Assembly: GCF_017591435.1 (NCBI RefSeq)
Contig: NC_059259.1
Location: 1,980,749 to 2,044,748 of the forward strand
Origin: Portunus trituberculatus
Taxonomy: Eukaryota; Arthropoda; Malacostraca; Decapoda; Portunidae
DNA: 64,000 nucleotides
Reading direction: 5' to 3'
Below, piece after piece: positions 10,732 through 25,621 of this stretch. Every line of letters begins with the position of its first letter. Positions within the stretch are counted from its first letter, which is position 1. A program made the position numbers and the translations under genes. The notes beneath the pieces were generated by a model. It was given only the letters and a program-made list of their open reading frames with translations. It was not told the origin of the DNA and made no database searches.

Positions 10732-12603
10732 CTATTTGGGTGCAGTGGACGGGCGAGCCTTTTGAAGGGCTGCCCGTGACTCACCTGACTAGAAATAATC
10801 AACCGACGAGAAGACACCGGGAGTTGTGATGTGCCGGGTCGTTGGACCGCTGCCTTTCGGCTTGCCGGTGAGTGATGCGAACCATCATCACTCCTACCGG
10901 TCCTCGGAGGACGAGGTCAGGCTGGACTGCACTTTTGACAGCGGGTCCACGAGGGACGGCTGTGACAATATCATCGGACGTCTCCATGTTAAGACCGTCC
11001 TCATCACAAGAAGCCCGATCTGAGACGGAGGCGTCACAGGAGGCTGGACAGAAACTACTGGAGCTACCATTGCAGAGCGGTCCCTGGAGGACTCACGATC
11101 GTGTGCACCGGGAGAAACCTTAGATTGTTTAGGTTGAGCAAATTCTATCGACTCCGCAGAGCCGCGGTGCCGTTTGGTCATTCCCTTCATAGGCTTAGGC
11201 GATGGAGGAAGCAAATGGACATCAACTACATGGGTAAGTTTGGTCAAGTCCGTATTATTCTCGTCGCTTCTTACAGGTGACTCAACTGAGTCATGAGACA
11301 AAAGGGCAAACCTATTGGCCAAATGAACAGGATCACCCGCCCCAACAGAGCGAGAGGTAGCACTTGTCGTTTTCGGACCGGCAGACTTAGCAGAAGAGCG
11401 AGCGGCCAATGCAGCATAGGATGTCGTACCAGTACCGTCCTTTTGGCGGTACAGGAGTTCACGGCGGGCGCTACCTAGGCTGATGAACTGACTGTTAGCA
11501 AGCTGTAGAATGTCCTGCTCCAGGCGATACCTGGGGCATTGCCTGGAACGTACCTGGTGAGCATCACGGCAATGAAAACAATAAGCAGCAGCATTGCAAT
11601 GCTCCTCAGAATGTGAGTCTAGTGCAGAGCAATTACCACATCGGAAGCTTCCTTACAGGAGCTTTTACCGTGACCGTACGAATAACATGAGAAACACTGA
11701 AGAGGGCGAGAAACAAAACGCCTCACCCTAAGATTAATAGGTCCGATATTAACACGGTCAGGAAGGGTGGAACCAAAAAGGTGAGAAGGACCATGTTGGA
11801 GGAGTTCCTCATCTTTGTCACCTTTTGGACTGAGCTAGGACACATTGCTAGTATTTCCTCATCAGGAATTCATAAAGATCCTGACTGTACACACAACCTT
11901 TGCTGTAATTAAAGGTGGGATGTGCCTTTATAGTCTCAAACATGCTGTCAGAAGGGCAGGAGATGTTGCAACATCTTGCCTGCTCGCTCACTAGCACCCC
12001 TTACCGTATTTCTTGAGGTTTCCCTCAGGAATCGTGCCGATCTCTTTTGACAGGTACCGGGAGGCATGTATGAAATTCCGCGCCCATTTTGTAGTAGGCC
12101 ACAAACCAACGTGGAGGCGGTATCTGGCGGACTTCAGGAACTGAACTCTCTGAATGGTGGTCAAAAAGATTTGGGATGTAGTCCGTGTCACTGTCCGAAA
12201 TATTGCGAGAGTGGAGAAGTTCTGTCTTAAAGCCAGAGCCAGCAAGGGGAAGAGATGCTACATGTTCATAAGCCAGACGGGCTTCATCACATGATAGAAA
12301 AGTCACATAGCAGCGGTTAGATGGAAAATCCTTATCATAAACAAGTCGAATGCGTAGAACCGTGCCATACACCTTGAGAAGTGAGTGCAAGGCGTGATAA
12401 GAAAATGATGGGTTAACATTTACCATCACAAGGGAGTCATATGCAGCAGAAATACGTCCCTCAGAAGAACTCCCAGAACAGGAGACTGCTGCGGGAGGCT
12501 CTTGTGGAGGGGAATCCTCCTTCCCACTCAGACCTGAAGATGACGTCTCGCGGGCCAGGTCAGCCACCTCACGAGAACCTGATAGTTTTTTGTGTTTCAC
12601 CAT
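10732..12603 (-). pseudogene. ORF1 of LINE family 1, copy A
   Basis: The protein starts at MVKHKKLSGSREVADLA (12603) and has an RRM-like fold (NVNPSFSYHALHSLLKVYG, then SNRCYVTFLSCDEA as RNP1). After frameshifts near 12060 and 11780 come degraded CCHC knuckles (around 11700-11560). A Ser/Pro-rich C-terminus ends at a TAG at 10734-10732. In copies C and D2 the same region shows the knuckles clearly (CFSCYGYGHGKSSC). ORF1 proteins of this type bind the element RNA. This copy cannot make an intact protein. Confidence 0.85.
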
Positions 12604-13050
12604 ATATATAAAGTTACACAAAAAATGGCTCCAGGGGCAAGGGAAACCACCTACTGGGACTACAATGGGAGGGAGAGCTGGCTGTCGTGGACAGGGTACC
12701 TCGTCCCCATGCGGACTTGTCGTTTTAAAAACAGGCCCCACATGATACGAATGTTTGTCCACGACAGAGCTGAGACCCCCCTCCCAAAGCATCCCAGCCT
12801 GGACACCCAACCATCCAGCACAGGACGGCCCCTACTGGGCGATCCCTCCAGCGGGTGGCTCCGCTGGTCCACTGGCAGACTATGTAGGAACCATTTAGTC
12901 TGGCCCCTCATTGGCGACCTTACTAGCATGGGTAGCCCTCTCCCCCTCGAAAGGGCAGAGCAGGGGCCTAAGCCCCCTCTAGCCTAGCTCGCTAGGTCAC
13001 AGGGGCACGCAAGCCCCCCCACCACGACAAGGCGGTTCTCATCTGGGGGG

Positions 13051-13189
13051 TTTCCGCTGGGCGTCTTCAGAGCTCACCAGACCTTCACAAAGCTCACCAC
13101 ATAGAAGGCCGCAGGATAGGAAATGTCGCGGCGGCCCCCGCCTTTGGCCCTTTTGTGGTCAAGCTCGTTCGTCTCTACTTTTGTCTTCC
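13051..13189. other. Intron 1, continuation of GC-rich repeat, otherwise unassigned
   Basis: The first about 60 bp continue the repeat array interrupted by LINE copy A. The remainder has no recognisable feature. Confidence 0.5.
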
Positions 13190-13387
13190 CATGCGCAAGG
13201 CTCGGTCGCGTCCGAGGAAGATTCATAGAGGAAGTTGTGGTGTGGGTTAAAGTTTGGAGGACAGCGACGGTGCTGTCATCTGTTAGAAGCGAGTATTCAT
13301 AGAAAACGTTTTCAGGAGTAACTTAAGATGATTTCTCCCATGCTTCCTCTCCAACCCCTATTTTTCCCTGCATTCTAAAACAAATAA

Positions 13388-13390
<3 letters not shown>
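13190..13390 (+). repeat. Repeat segment F, ending in aataaaac next to (TA)n
   Basis: This segment recurs in reverse orientation at 34397-34620 (shared: tggtgtgggttaaagttt, a tgtcatctgttagaagcg region, and the gggtggggg/caacccctattttt region). In both places its end (aaataaaacat) runs directly into a (TA)n array. Confidence 0.75.

Positions 13391-13460
<70 letters not shown>
13391..13460. repeat. (AT)n microsatellite inside composite repeat
   Basis: A pure AT array of 70 bp lies between segment F and segment E. The second locus (33985-34396) keeps the same order F-(TA)n-E. Confidence 0.95.
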
Positions 13461-13462
<2 letters not shown>

Positions 13463-14115
13463 ATGCGTTTTCTGCCCGTCTCCGCCTGAGCCACACTATA
13501 CTCCTCACATGGTCACCGGTTACGTCTGTCACGTGACCCCTTCTGTCCTTGGTGTAGGACTACCCCTGATGCCATGGAACATTTTCTGCTTCTGTGTATC
13601 ACAGACGTGGTAGCTGGCCGGTCTTCCTCAGGAAGGCAAGAGTAAGGCGAAGGACAGCATGTTGCCAGGAGGGGTGGACACCTGAGGCCGCCAGGAGGGT
13701 GGGCAGGTCGAGTGTTATGATGGCCAGGGCGGAGAGCCGGGAGCGAAGTGCAGTATGTTGAGAGTGGAAGCGTGGGCATTGGGATATGTCCCATGGCATC
13801 AGGGGTAGTCCTACACCAAGGGCAGAAGGGGTCACGAGACAGACGTAGGCGGTGCAAGTGAGCACTGAGCGTGGTGTGGCCCAGGCGGAGGCGGCGATGG
13901 CTAATGTGCCTTGCGCTCCTTCCCGTGACTGACTGACTGTTTGAATCTTGTAAGGGCGCTCATCCTCCCCCGCTGATGGATCCCCCATCCCACACCCCCT
14001 TACTACCTGCGACCCACGCGCCATCTTTTAGAAGCTAAGCTCCGTAATGAATTCCTCCATCCCGCTCATTGAACCCGTATATCCTTATACTATAGAATCC
14101 TTGGTCGCGTCCCTC
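13461..14115. repeat. Repeat segment E, LINE C-terminal tail in inverted arrangement
   Basis: A short + copy (13461-13594) is followed by a longer - copy (13594-about 14115) of the same sequence, so parts 13475-13590 and about 13795-13895 are inverted repeats. The coding content is a LINE C-terminal end with a zinc motif (CPWCRTTP, then H-x4-C as in HFLLQC of the second locus) and a tail ending LRKTGQLPRL. It matches the palindromic locus at 33275-33977. A fragment of its outer end recurs at 38113-38240. Confidence 0.75.
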
Positions 14116-14381
14116 CATTTCGCGCCAAAGTTTTCCCGCCCTCGGTAGCGTCAGCTTAGCCCCGGGCCCGCTTCGGGCCTATCTGCTTCTCTGAATCCCA
14201 CCCTTCTTTACAATATGTTTATATTCCACCCATTCATTTTAGATACAGTAAAATAAAACATTTTGATGAGTTTGATGATTTATTGTTAATTATGCAAACA
14301 ATGACTAGTTTATTGTCAATTTATGCAATCATTAATTTAATGCCTAAATAGGTACCATGACTGATGTCTTGGAAGTAACTA

Positions 14382-14780
14382 CAGTAAACTCTCGCTATAA
14401 CGAACCAATTGTGGGGGGGGGAAGGCCTAACGTTATAACCGAAAGTTCGTTGTATCCAAGGATCGTTAATCCATCTTTTATAACGACTTATATTCGCTAT
14501 ATCAGATAAGTCCTTCGATCATGCGTCAGGCCAGTCAATGCCGCCAAGGCCAGGAATCTTTTGTTTGCCTTCCCGAATTCCACACATCCACAAGAATAAA
14601 CTGTAATTTCTGGACGAATGCTGGGTGTAGACTGAGGCAGTGAGCCGAGCGCTCCTCGCGCGCAGAACCGAGTTCGCTACTTTCCGAACCGAATTCGCTA
14701 TAACAGAGGATTGTTTGGCCAGAATAATGCAGTCGTTATATCCGTTATATACAGTGGTTCGGTATAGCGAGGGTTTACTG
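14382..14780. mobile_element. pogo/Tigger-like MITE, 399 bp, TA target duplication
   Basis: The ends are inverted: cagtaaactctcgctataacgaac at the left and, reverse-complemented, cagtaaaccctcgctataccgaac at the right. TA dinucleotides flank both ends (14380-14381 and 14781-14782). Terminal cagt plus cctcgctataac is characteristic of pogo/Tigger-type elements. There is no transposase inside, so it is non-autonomous. Confidence 0.88.
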
Positions 14781-14784
14781 TATG

Positions 14785-16530
14785 ATGGTTATGATGATTA
14801 TGGTGGTGGTTATGCTGACATTATTTCTCTTATTCCACCACTTGATAGAATTAATGAAACTGAAACTTTAGAAAAATATTCGTATGGGGAAAAAATGCTT
14901 GAAACTAGTAAAAAAGAAAAAAAATGATTTGATTTTTAATTGTAGACTGGGAGACGATTTTGGTGTTGGTAAGGTTACATTTGTCAATAATACAATTATA
15001 GATTATGTTTTCGTTTCACAGGTTCTGATGAAATATGTATAACAATTTAAAGTACTTTAATATGACCACTTATAATCTAATGTGCATTGTGGTGCTTTTA
15101 CACAATTGCTTTTGGATAATGTTGTAGTAGTGTTGTTACACACAGAATTCAGTTAAGAGACGATGCATGTGTAAGAACTCGTCGATGGAGAGTAGAAGCA
15201 AAAGATGAATATGTTAACAATGTTGTTATATGAAAAACAAGAAAGAAAGATCCTAAGTCTTAATGCAAAACATTAAAAGGAAACAAAAGTGGTGACGACA
15301 TCCAGTAGAGGTGGAAGAGTTTTATGAACACTTTAAATCACTTGTAACGGAAGGTGAAGAAAGTACAAGTAATAATGTCGGTGAAAATATAAGGATTTTA
15401 TTCGATGTATATGTTTTAGTTAAAACTGGATCATCTGATAACACCTGAAGAAATAAAGAAAAAAATGTATTACGAACTTGGGAAATAACAAATCTGGTTT
15501 TAATATGGTGATAAATGAACAAATGAAATGCACAGATAACATTTTGTGTCTCTTATGTAAAGTTTCTTATTTATTTAAATTTTTTTTTTACATTGGTGTA
15601 TTTTCAAGTGATTTGCAGACAGGATTTATTGCACTTATTGTAATACTTTGTTAAAATAAGGGAAATATCCATTATGTTAGCTATTACAGGGAATTTACTT
15701 TACTCAATTAAATGGGAAAATTGTTCACATCAATACTGAATGTACGTGAATATTCTGATGATATGCATGTGATTAATGAAAATTAGGTGGATTTTAAATA
15801 TGGTTACTTGAAATTAGACCTTATCTTTCTACTGATATGTTTAATTGATTTGTTTAATTGAAAAAAAAGTGTATTCATAGAATATAAGATAACTTTTGAA
15901 ATGTTTTTGAGAAATATTTTTTGGTATAAATCAACAAAGTCAAATATTAGTGGGAAAATACTAACTGTATGAAAATGTAATTTCATGTAAAACGTAGAAG
16001 TACAAAGTGAAAATTTATCGTCCGAAAAAAATGTTTGATAAATAGTATGTCTCATGTACGAAAAGTATAGGTTTTATAGATTAATCCTGGCTTAAAAATG
16101 CAATAAAATTAATTAAGATGGCTTATAACCTGATATAGCAATTTATCACCTAAATCTATTTGTCGAAATTATCGAATTATATATGACAACGTATGAATTT
16201 GAAAAGTACCCTGCAAAATTATCAAGGACTAATGAAATTGTTGTTATGAAATTACGTGCAAATAATAATAATTCGTGGTACATAAGCAGAAGGGCGTCTT
16301 TGTAATGGATGTGATGCTAATGTTGTGGGGGATTAGTACCAAGTATCATTACACTGTCACAGTGTAGAAATCGTCGGGACGAAAGAAGAATCTATAACAG
16401 AATTTTATAAAAGACCTGATCAATTTAAATGTATTTTATTGAGGCAGAATTGTAAATATAAAGTTTCTCAACAATTAATTTTCTTTTCTAAGAATTGTAC
16501 TCGGAATGTTTAGGTGATTTATGCACCGCA
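14785..16530 (+). pseudogene. Decayed LINE (endonuclease, RT and C-terminal tail remnants)
   Basis: Conceptual translation over several frames shows an endonuclease end (ISLIPPLDRINE, CRLGDDFGVGKVTF and IDYVFVS near 14830-15020). RT remnants follow near 15490-15740 (NKSGFNMVINEQMK, then REFTLLN and GKLFTSILN). A cysteine/arginine-rich tail near 16190-16440 (CRNRRDERRIYNRI) ends it. Numerous stops and shifts show great age. The pattern is CR1/Jockey-like; the clade is uncertain. Confidence 0.6.
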
Positions 16531-16903
16531 AAATATGTCTTTGTGAATATTGGCATTAAATGTGTTATGTAACGAACATATTAGTATGTGTATAGGTATT
16601 GTGTTATTATTGATAACATAATATTGTTCATTAATATTCAATATGTATTTTCAAACACGTAAGTACAAAAAAAAAAAAAAAACTAGGTTTTTACCCATTT
16701 ATAATTAAAGTTCTTTTATGGATCAAGAAAGTGTCAAAAACTTTTATATATGCTGAAAACTTTATGTTTGGTTTAATGGGAAGCTGTGCTCCATACTTTT
16801 TTTTTTTTATCGTCTGAGCACACAAACAAATATATACTATTCTATATCTTATTTAAATATTATAACAGATAGTGACTCATTAATTCTACTAAATTATTTT
16901 CAG

Positions 16904-17051
16904 GTGTCAATATTTGTGTTTCCTCCGGAGATAATGTATCGACGGGACGAGGAAGGAAACTTATTGTCGAGGTACGGCGGGAACGTGAGGCTAGTGGAGA
17001 TCATGGCCGAGATATTCAACTTCACCTTGCGCTTCATTGAAATTCCTGAAG
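16904..17051 (+). CDS. Ionotropic receptor gene, exon 2 (S1 lobe)
   Basis: This 148-nt exon lies between acceptor ttattttcag and donor gtttct; it enters in phase 0 and leaves in phase 1. It begins VSIFVFPPEIMYRR, matching the start of the S1 lobe of IR/iGluR proteins (hydrophobic strand followed by PP). It continues through GGNVRLVEIMAEIFNFTL, the helix where these receptors carry a G-x-x-x-x-L-x-x-x-A pattern. The donor is weak (gtttct), but it is the only one that keeps the frame into the exon at 22698, where the split codon becomes Asp. The gene would be expressed as a membrane receptor subunit, in crustaceans often in chemosensory neurons; that role is inference from the family. Confidence 0.88.
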
Positions 17052-17348
17052 GTTTCTAAGTTAATGCATGTTGTTCAAGTTCACAATTTTGAATTGGATG
17101 CATATAGTGGTGTGTGACGCAGGAAAATTGTATGTAGATAAGTAAATGCTATGCTGTGACTGAGCCTTTTGTGTTGTAAGGCACAAAAGAAGGTCAGAGC
17201 TGAGATACAAGCAAGTTTATATCATCCATTAAAAAGTTTCCTGACTTCTGAGATAGGGCAACACCATAAGCAAAATCATTAGAGGTTAGGAAAATTCAAG
17301 AGTGTTGGGCGTATCTACAAGACGATCAGGTAGTGTGTTGCAACAGTT

Positions 17349-17349
<1 letters not shown>

Positions 17350-17399
<50 letters not shown>
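17350..17399. repeat. (TC)n microsatellite
   Basis: Pure TC array of 50 bp in intron 2. Confidence 0.95.

Positions 17400-20191
<2,792 letters not shown>

Positions 20192-20252
<61 letters not shown>
20192..20252. repeat. (TA)n microsatellite at the left border of an RTE fragment
   Basis: Pure array of 61 bp directly abutting coding sequence of the RTE-type LINE. Confidence 0.95.
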
Positions 20253-20254
<2 letters not shown>

Positions 20255-22420
20255 TCACCATGTCAAGAGGATAGCCATAGGCATTTCGAGAAAACTGCAT
20301 CTGTCCGTTGTAGAGGTTACTCCGGTTGATGAGCGTATAATGCGACTAAGGCTGAAGCACAGTCTAGGCTTCATGTCTGTTGTTGCAGTATACGCTCCTA
20401 CCGAGGTGCGTGATTCTGAAGAGGAGACGTTCTTCGCCAAACTCGATTATGTATTGAACCAGTGTCCCTATCATGATGCACTTATTGTCTCGGGCGACTT
20501 TAATGCTGTTACTGGCACTGAGAGACCTGGCTACGAGTTATGTGTTGATCCTCATGGGTCTGGTACCAGGAACGACAAAAGCTCTTTCCTTCTGAATCTT
20601 GCAAGATCCAGAAGGTTGAGAATTGCAGGTTCTTGGTATCAAAGACCAGCGCTGCACCGCCGGACTTAGTATAGCAATGCCAGAGGGGTAGCGAAGGAGA
20701 CCGTTAGTATTCGTTGGAGGATCCTTCAGAACTGCAGGGTTTTTCGGAGTGCTGAGTTCTTATGACTGATCACAGGCTTGTTGTTGCTACACTCAAGCTG
20801 TCAAGGTCAGAAAGCCTCCATGATGTGACCACACTGTGTTTCATCTTGAGAAACTGAAGGACTTGACATGATAGGAGTATGCAGTGACAGTCTCCAGTCG
20901 GTTTGGAGTGTTTGACACTATCGAGGACCCGGTAGAGCTATGGGATACCTTCAAACGTGAGACTCTTGAGGCTGCTAAGGAATGCGTTGGGGAGCGCCCA
21001 AGGTCATGGAGTGGCTTCGCCTCGATAGAGACGCTGGACAGTATTAAGGAGAGTCGCGCTGCCAGACTTGCTTGGAACCACGAACACGTAAGACTAGAGC
21101 TCTCCTGAGGAGAGAGAAGGAGAGATATGTCAGAGGTCTCGCTGAGGATGTACAGTGTCATTTAAATGCTAATGACTTCCGACCTGCCTTTTGAGCCTTG
21201 AAGAAACTCCGCTCCAAGTCTACATCTCAGGCGAGCGCTATCCGAACATTAGATGGTCGCCTCGTATCGGACACAAATGGGCAGATGGGTCGTTGGGCTG
21301 AGTACTTTAAGCGCTGTTTAGGGTGGATCTTTCAGGCAGACGGCTCCAAACTGCAGGGTTACAGATGCTGGATGCTGATCCACCCATTGACAAAACTGCA
21401 CCATCCATTCATGATTTCAAAGAGGATGTGGCAAAGTTGAAAACTGGAAAGGCAGCTGGCATCTGTAACATCAGTGTAGAGCTGCTCAAAGTGAGGGATG
21501 AGGCCATGATCCGTGGGTTGCATGCTGTCTTGACTGCTGTATGGGATTCAGGTACCATTCCCCCTGACTGGAAAAAGGGATTGATCATCAGTATCTGGAA
21601 GGGGAAAGTGGAACGTCAGGACTGTAACAACTACTCCTGTATAACACTGATCAACGAACCAGGCAAGGTGCTTGCCCATTTGCTGTTGATTCATATCCGC
21701 TGTCACCTGCTGAAACACCAGAGACCTGAGCAGTCTGGATAAGTCAACAACTGACTGGATCCTAGTGCTTCGCGTACTGGTGAAGTGTTGACGTGAGTTT
21801 CGACAAGGGATGCTTAAAGCCTTTGTCGGTCTCGAGAAGGCGTTTGATTCAGTGCATCGAGAGACACTCTGTGATCTGTGTCTCCGTGAGATTCCTGCAA
21901 GGTTTATTGGTATATTAACTGGCCTCTACTCCGGGACTGTGAGTGCTGTGAAGTGTGGAGGGGCGTTTCCAGCTTCCCTGTGGATACGGGAGTGAGGCAG
22001 GGATGCGTGCTTGCTCCATCACTTTTCAACATTTCCATGGACTAGGCTGAGTTTTAGACCAAAGTCATTGTGTAATATCTGCCAGCAATACTGAGAATAC
22101 AGATCTTGTTTTTGCCGATGATGCAGTAATCTTTCAGCTAGAGCTTCTGGTAATGGCTCTAGAGGCACTGCACGGGGAGGCGAATCCCCTAGGACTTCAG
22201 ATTTCCTGGCCCAAGACCGAGATTCAGGGGGTTGGAGGCTGAGGCTGTCCATGCGTGTGGCAAGAACATTGAGACCTCGAAAAACTTCACACACTTTGGC
22301 AGTGTACTGCGTAAAGACGGTAGGCCGAGTTAGGATGTTGTACGGCGGATTGGCCTGACCCATGGCGTTATGAGCTTGCTCAACACGAGTATTTGGCGTT
22401 TGTCTGTACCTGTGCAGACG
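20253..22420 (+). pseudogene. RTE-type LINE fragment 1 (endonuclease to RT)
   Basis: The translated sequence contains the widespread RTE/BovB-like endonuclease stretch (LHLSVVEVTPVDERIMRLRL, VYAPTEV, GDFNAVTGTERPGYEL, GSWYQRP). A middle region follows (DPVELWDTFKRETLEAAKEC), then RT motifs (GKAAGICNISVELLK, GTIPPDWKKGLI, KAFDSVHRETL). The catalytic FADD at 22111-22122 is intact. Frameshifts near 20668, 20850, 21110, 21330 and 21740 break the ORF. It starts abruptly at a (TA)n array and fades before 22440, lacking the N- and C-terminal ends. Confidence 0.9.
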
Positions 22421-22697
22421 GACGAACGTGCATAACAAAGCGCTACTTTGGCATTGGTTTATATACATCAAATCTCGGGTTTTCGAAGAGTTCTTAGAGA
22501 CTTTGAGGCATTTTGAAGACCGTCTTACTACCACACTTCATTCGCATTGCAAAATACCAAACCTAAATGTACGTGTATACAATGATGCGCTAAAAAGAAA
22601 AAAAAAAAATCATTAAAGAATGTAGGTGTTTTTCTAGGTAAAAATAAAATAAGAAAGTCATGTTCAATGTATTGTGTGAATGTGTGTGAATGTACAG

Positions 22698-22855
22698 ATG
22701 AGTTGTGGGGACACCAGTTACCAAATGGCACCTGGAACGGTATGGTGGGTCTGTTTGCCCGCGGTGAGGGCGACATAGGCATTGCCAACTTGTTCATCTC
22801 AGATATGGGAGGGAGGATAAAACACCAATGGTATACGGCGCCCTACGGCCAGGAG
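22698..22855 (+). CDS. Ionotropic receptor gene, exon 3 (S1 lobe, WNGMVG / GEGDIGIA motifs)
   Basis: This 158-nt exon follows acceptor tgtacag, enters in phase 1 and leaves in phase 0 at donor gtaatc. It carries the diagnostic S1 stretch NGTWNGMVG, then a G-E-G-D-I-G-I-A motif, then the hydrophobic-to-aromatic lead WYTAPYGQE, equivalent to the PY/PF motif before TM1. An Arg in GGRIKHQW may correspond to the glutamate-binding Arg of iGluRs, but divergent IRs often lose binding residues and I cannot align it reliably. The downstream intron opens with a CT/AT/AGAT compound microsatellite directly after the donor. Confidence 0.92.
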
Positions 22856-22856
22856 G

Positions 22857-23025
<169 letters not shown>

Positions 23026-23230
23026 TGCTGAGACTGAATTCAAGGCATTAGTCCACTTGACTATAATACACTGTGCATGATCATAGTATAACATATTTAT
23101 GAAAAGTAGTTAATCATTATCATGTGTAAGAGTATGCATGACTGCATAACTCCGATCATCATGTAAGACGATGTAAACACGTCAATCTTATTACCAATAA
23201 AAACAACTTATATTTTATCGTAATCGATAG

Positions 23231-23382
23231 AGTACGTGTATCCTGATTAAGAAAGGAGCGAGCATACCTCAGTGGCAGTCCCTTGCCCTACCCTTCAAGC
23301 GAGAGACTTGGATCGCCGTACTAGTGATGGCAGTCGTCCTGGGACCGATCTTTTTTGTTCTGTCTCAACCCAGCGTCACGAG
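23231..23382 (+). CDS. Ionotropic receptor gene, exon 4 (TM1)
   Basis: This exon starts after acceptor aatcgatag (phase 0) and ends at donor gtgtgt in phase 2. It begins STCILIKK, matching the post-S1 C-x-L-x-K pattern, then IPQWQSLALPF, a near-consensus pre-TM1 motif. The hydrophobic helix WIAVLVMAVVLGPIFFVL follows as TM1. The acceptor has a poor pyrimidine tract (cgtaatcgatag), but both flanking phases fit and the motif order is right. A quick reading could mistake the B-box-like ggatcgcc for a tRNA-derived repeat; the coding interpretation explains the whole stretch better. Confidence 0.88.
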
Positions 23383-23699
23383 GTGTGTTCACGAAACATA
23401 TCTTTTTGTTATTGCACATTGAACTCCTTACACCAAACATTATTTTTGCTATTACATATTGTAATTTGAAAATAAACCAATGGATTTGTAGTTTGTATGA
23501 GTTCTTTGGATTTCATAAAGATAAAAAATAATCAGGAGTAGTTGCTTTATTCTTTCGAGATTAATTTTCTTCTTAAGCAAATAAACATTCATGTACCTAG
23601 CAACTCGAAATATGTGTACGAAATGGTTGAAAATATTTTTCTTGTGAAATTGAAAGATTAATCTTGTTATTATCAAGGTAAATCCAAAAATACGATAAA

Positions 23700-24300
23700 T
23701 TTACAAACAACAAGGGAAATTAAAAACATAAATAGCTATAAAAGCTACTGGAAAATCCGAACAAAAATCGCAAAGTTCACACTAATACATCTTGGAGCTA
23801 AACTGGCATACCACTTGACATTGACAAAAATCTAATTGAATTTAAAAGCACAGGAAAGTGTCTTGGTTTAACAATTAATAAAACAGGGTACAGTAAACAT
23901 ATAATTTAGAGGAAAAACAAATCCTTAATTGCTCTGAGGAAATTATACAGACTTTATCTCATGCATGAAAAAATATAAATATATCTGGTAAAAGCACTGG
24001 TACTACCAATAATAGACTACCCAGCTATTCCTCTGCACGCAATAAGCCAGTCACAAGTAAGCGCACTACAAAAAGTGCAAAACAAAGCATTAAGATGTAC
24101 ACACCAATACACTACCACTAAATAATAGACTATATGAAAGAGCTAAAAATATATGGGAAAACATTGAGCATTTAGAATACCGACCTTACACAAGACTAGA
24201 AGATAACACTAAATATATCATTAGATGTAATAGGAATTTCCCAGGCAGCTTGGAAGCATGCAATGTGGAACCAATACCAAAATACAAATAATACTTAACG
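23700..24300 (+). pseudogene. Jockey-like LINE, RT C-terminal remnant
   Basis: Conceptual translation shows a degraded but recognisable RT thumb and C-terminal region: CLGLTINKTGYSKHI near 23855, LYRLYLMHEK near 23945, LVKALVLPIIDYPAIPLHA near 23987-24040 and LQKVQNKALRC. Stops interrupt it. It belongs to the same broad type as the Jockey-like ORF1 at 29.6-31.0 kb but is separate from it. Confidence 0.65.
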
Positions 24301-24655
<355 letters not shown>

Positions 24656-24913
24656 AAATAATTGAATAAACAAAAACCAAGATAATCGAACAAATAAAAA
24701 ATAATAGAATAAATAAAGAAACAAACAAACAAACAAAAAAAAAGGCGACATCAAGGGAGAAAATATAAGAAAACAGTAGGAAAGTGGCAGCCCACTATTT
24801 TTTTTTTTCTTACACTCACTTTCATTTTCGTAACTTAACGTCCTCTGTCCAAACCCTTCGTTTTACCATCCCCCTTTTCTATACGAAAATCAAGAATCAG
24901 TCTCCTCACTCTT

Positions 24914-24959
24914 CTCCTGAAGATGGTCCAGCAGGACCGAAAGACGTCTTGGGAGCAAC
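24914..24959 (+). other. Hammerhead-like core motif (CTGAAGA-stem-GAAA)
   Basis: cctgaagatggtccagcaggaccgaaa contains CTGANGA, a 5-bp stem ggtcc/ggacc with loop agca, and GAAA, resembling the hammerhead ribozyme core found in Penelope-like elements. An extra T between CTGAAGA and the stem departs from the consensus, and I could not find convincing stems I and III. It could simply be a LINE or Penelope 3' hairpin. Confidence 0.2.
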
Positions 24960-25119
24960 ATGGATTTTGGCTCATTCCTCCAGAATCTACAACCAGACAA
25001 ACTCACCCTTGTGCGAAAAATACAAAAGCTTCTTTAAAAAAAGAATAATGGTCAAGTTGCTGTAGACTTCAACAACACATGAATACTCAACAGCCTCCTC
25101 CCAAAATACACATTATGTA

Positions 25120-25500
<381 letters not shown>

Positions 25501-25511
25501 AGTTGTAAAAT

Positions 25512-25621
25512 TGCCACTCACATGTCGAAAAAACAACGTGTGCCACTCACATATTTTTTCTAACGGACTCAAAAGTGACATGTGAGTGGCACATATCTTT
25601 TTTTTCGACATGCGAGTGGCA
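25512..25621. repeat. Inverted repeat with about 41-bp arms
   Basis: tgccactcacatgtcgaaaaaa...tgccactcacat (25512-25552) is the reverse complement, with a few differences, of 25580-25621; the spacer is 27 nt. It could be the two ends of a small foldback or MITE. Confidence 0.85.

Larger units (their letters stand above)
7252..13050 (-). mobile_element. LINE family 1, copy A (I-superfamily-like, nearly full length, internally deleted)
   Basis: The copy runs from a 5' end beginning ccccccagatg (minus strand, at 13050) to a 3' tail of (CATC)n at 7274-7252. It contains a 5' UTR, ORF1 with RRM-like and CCHC parts, and ORF2 with endonuclease, RT and RNase H. Length is about 5.8 kb. Compared with copies C and D2 it lacks the N-terminal and middle RT motifs because of an internal deletion near 9410. 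Flanks are the same GC-rich repeat on both sides. An RNase H domain after RT is typical of the I superfamily. Confidence 0.9.

Noticed and set aside
23260..23330. tRNA-derived repeat (B-box-like ggatcgcc)
   Set aside because: The stretch is fully explained as the TM1 exon of the receptor, with matching phases on both sides.
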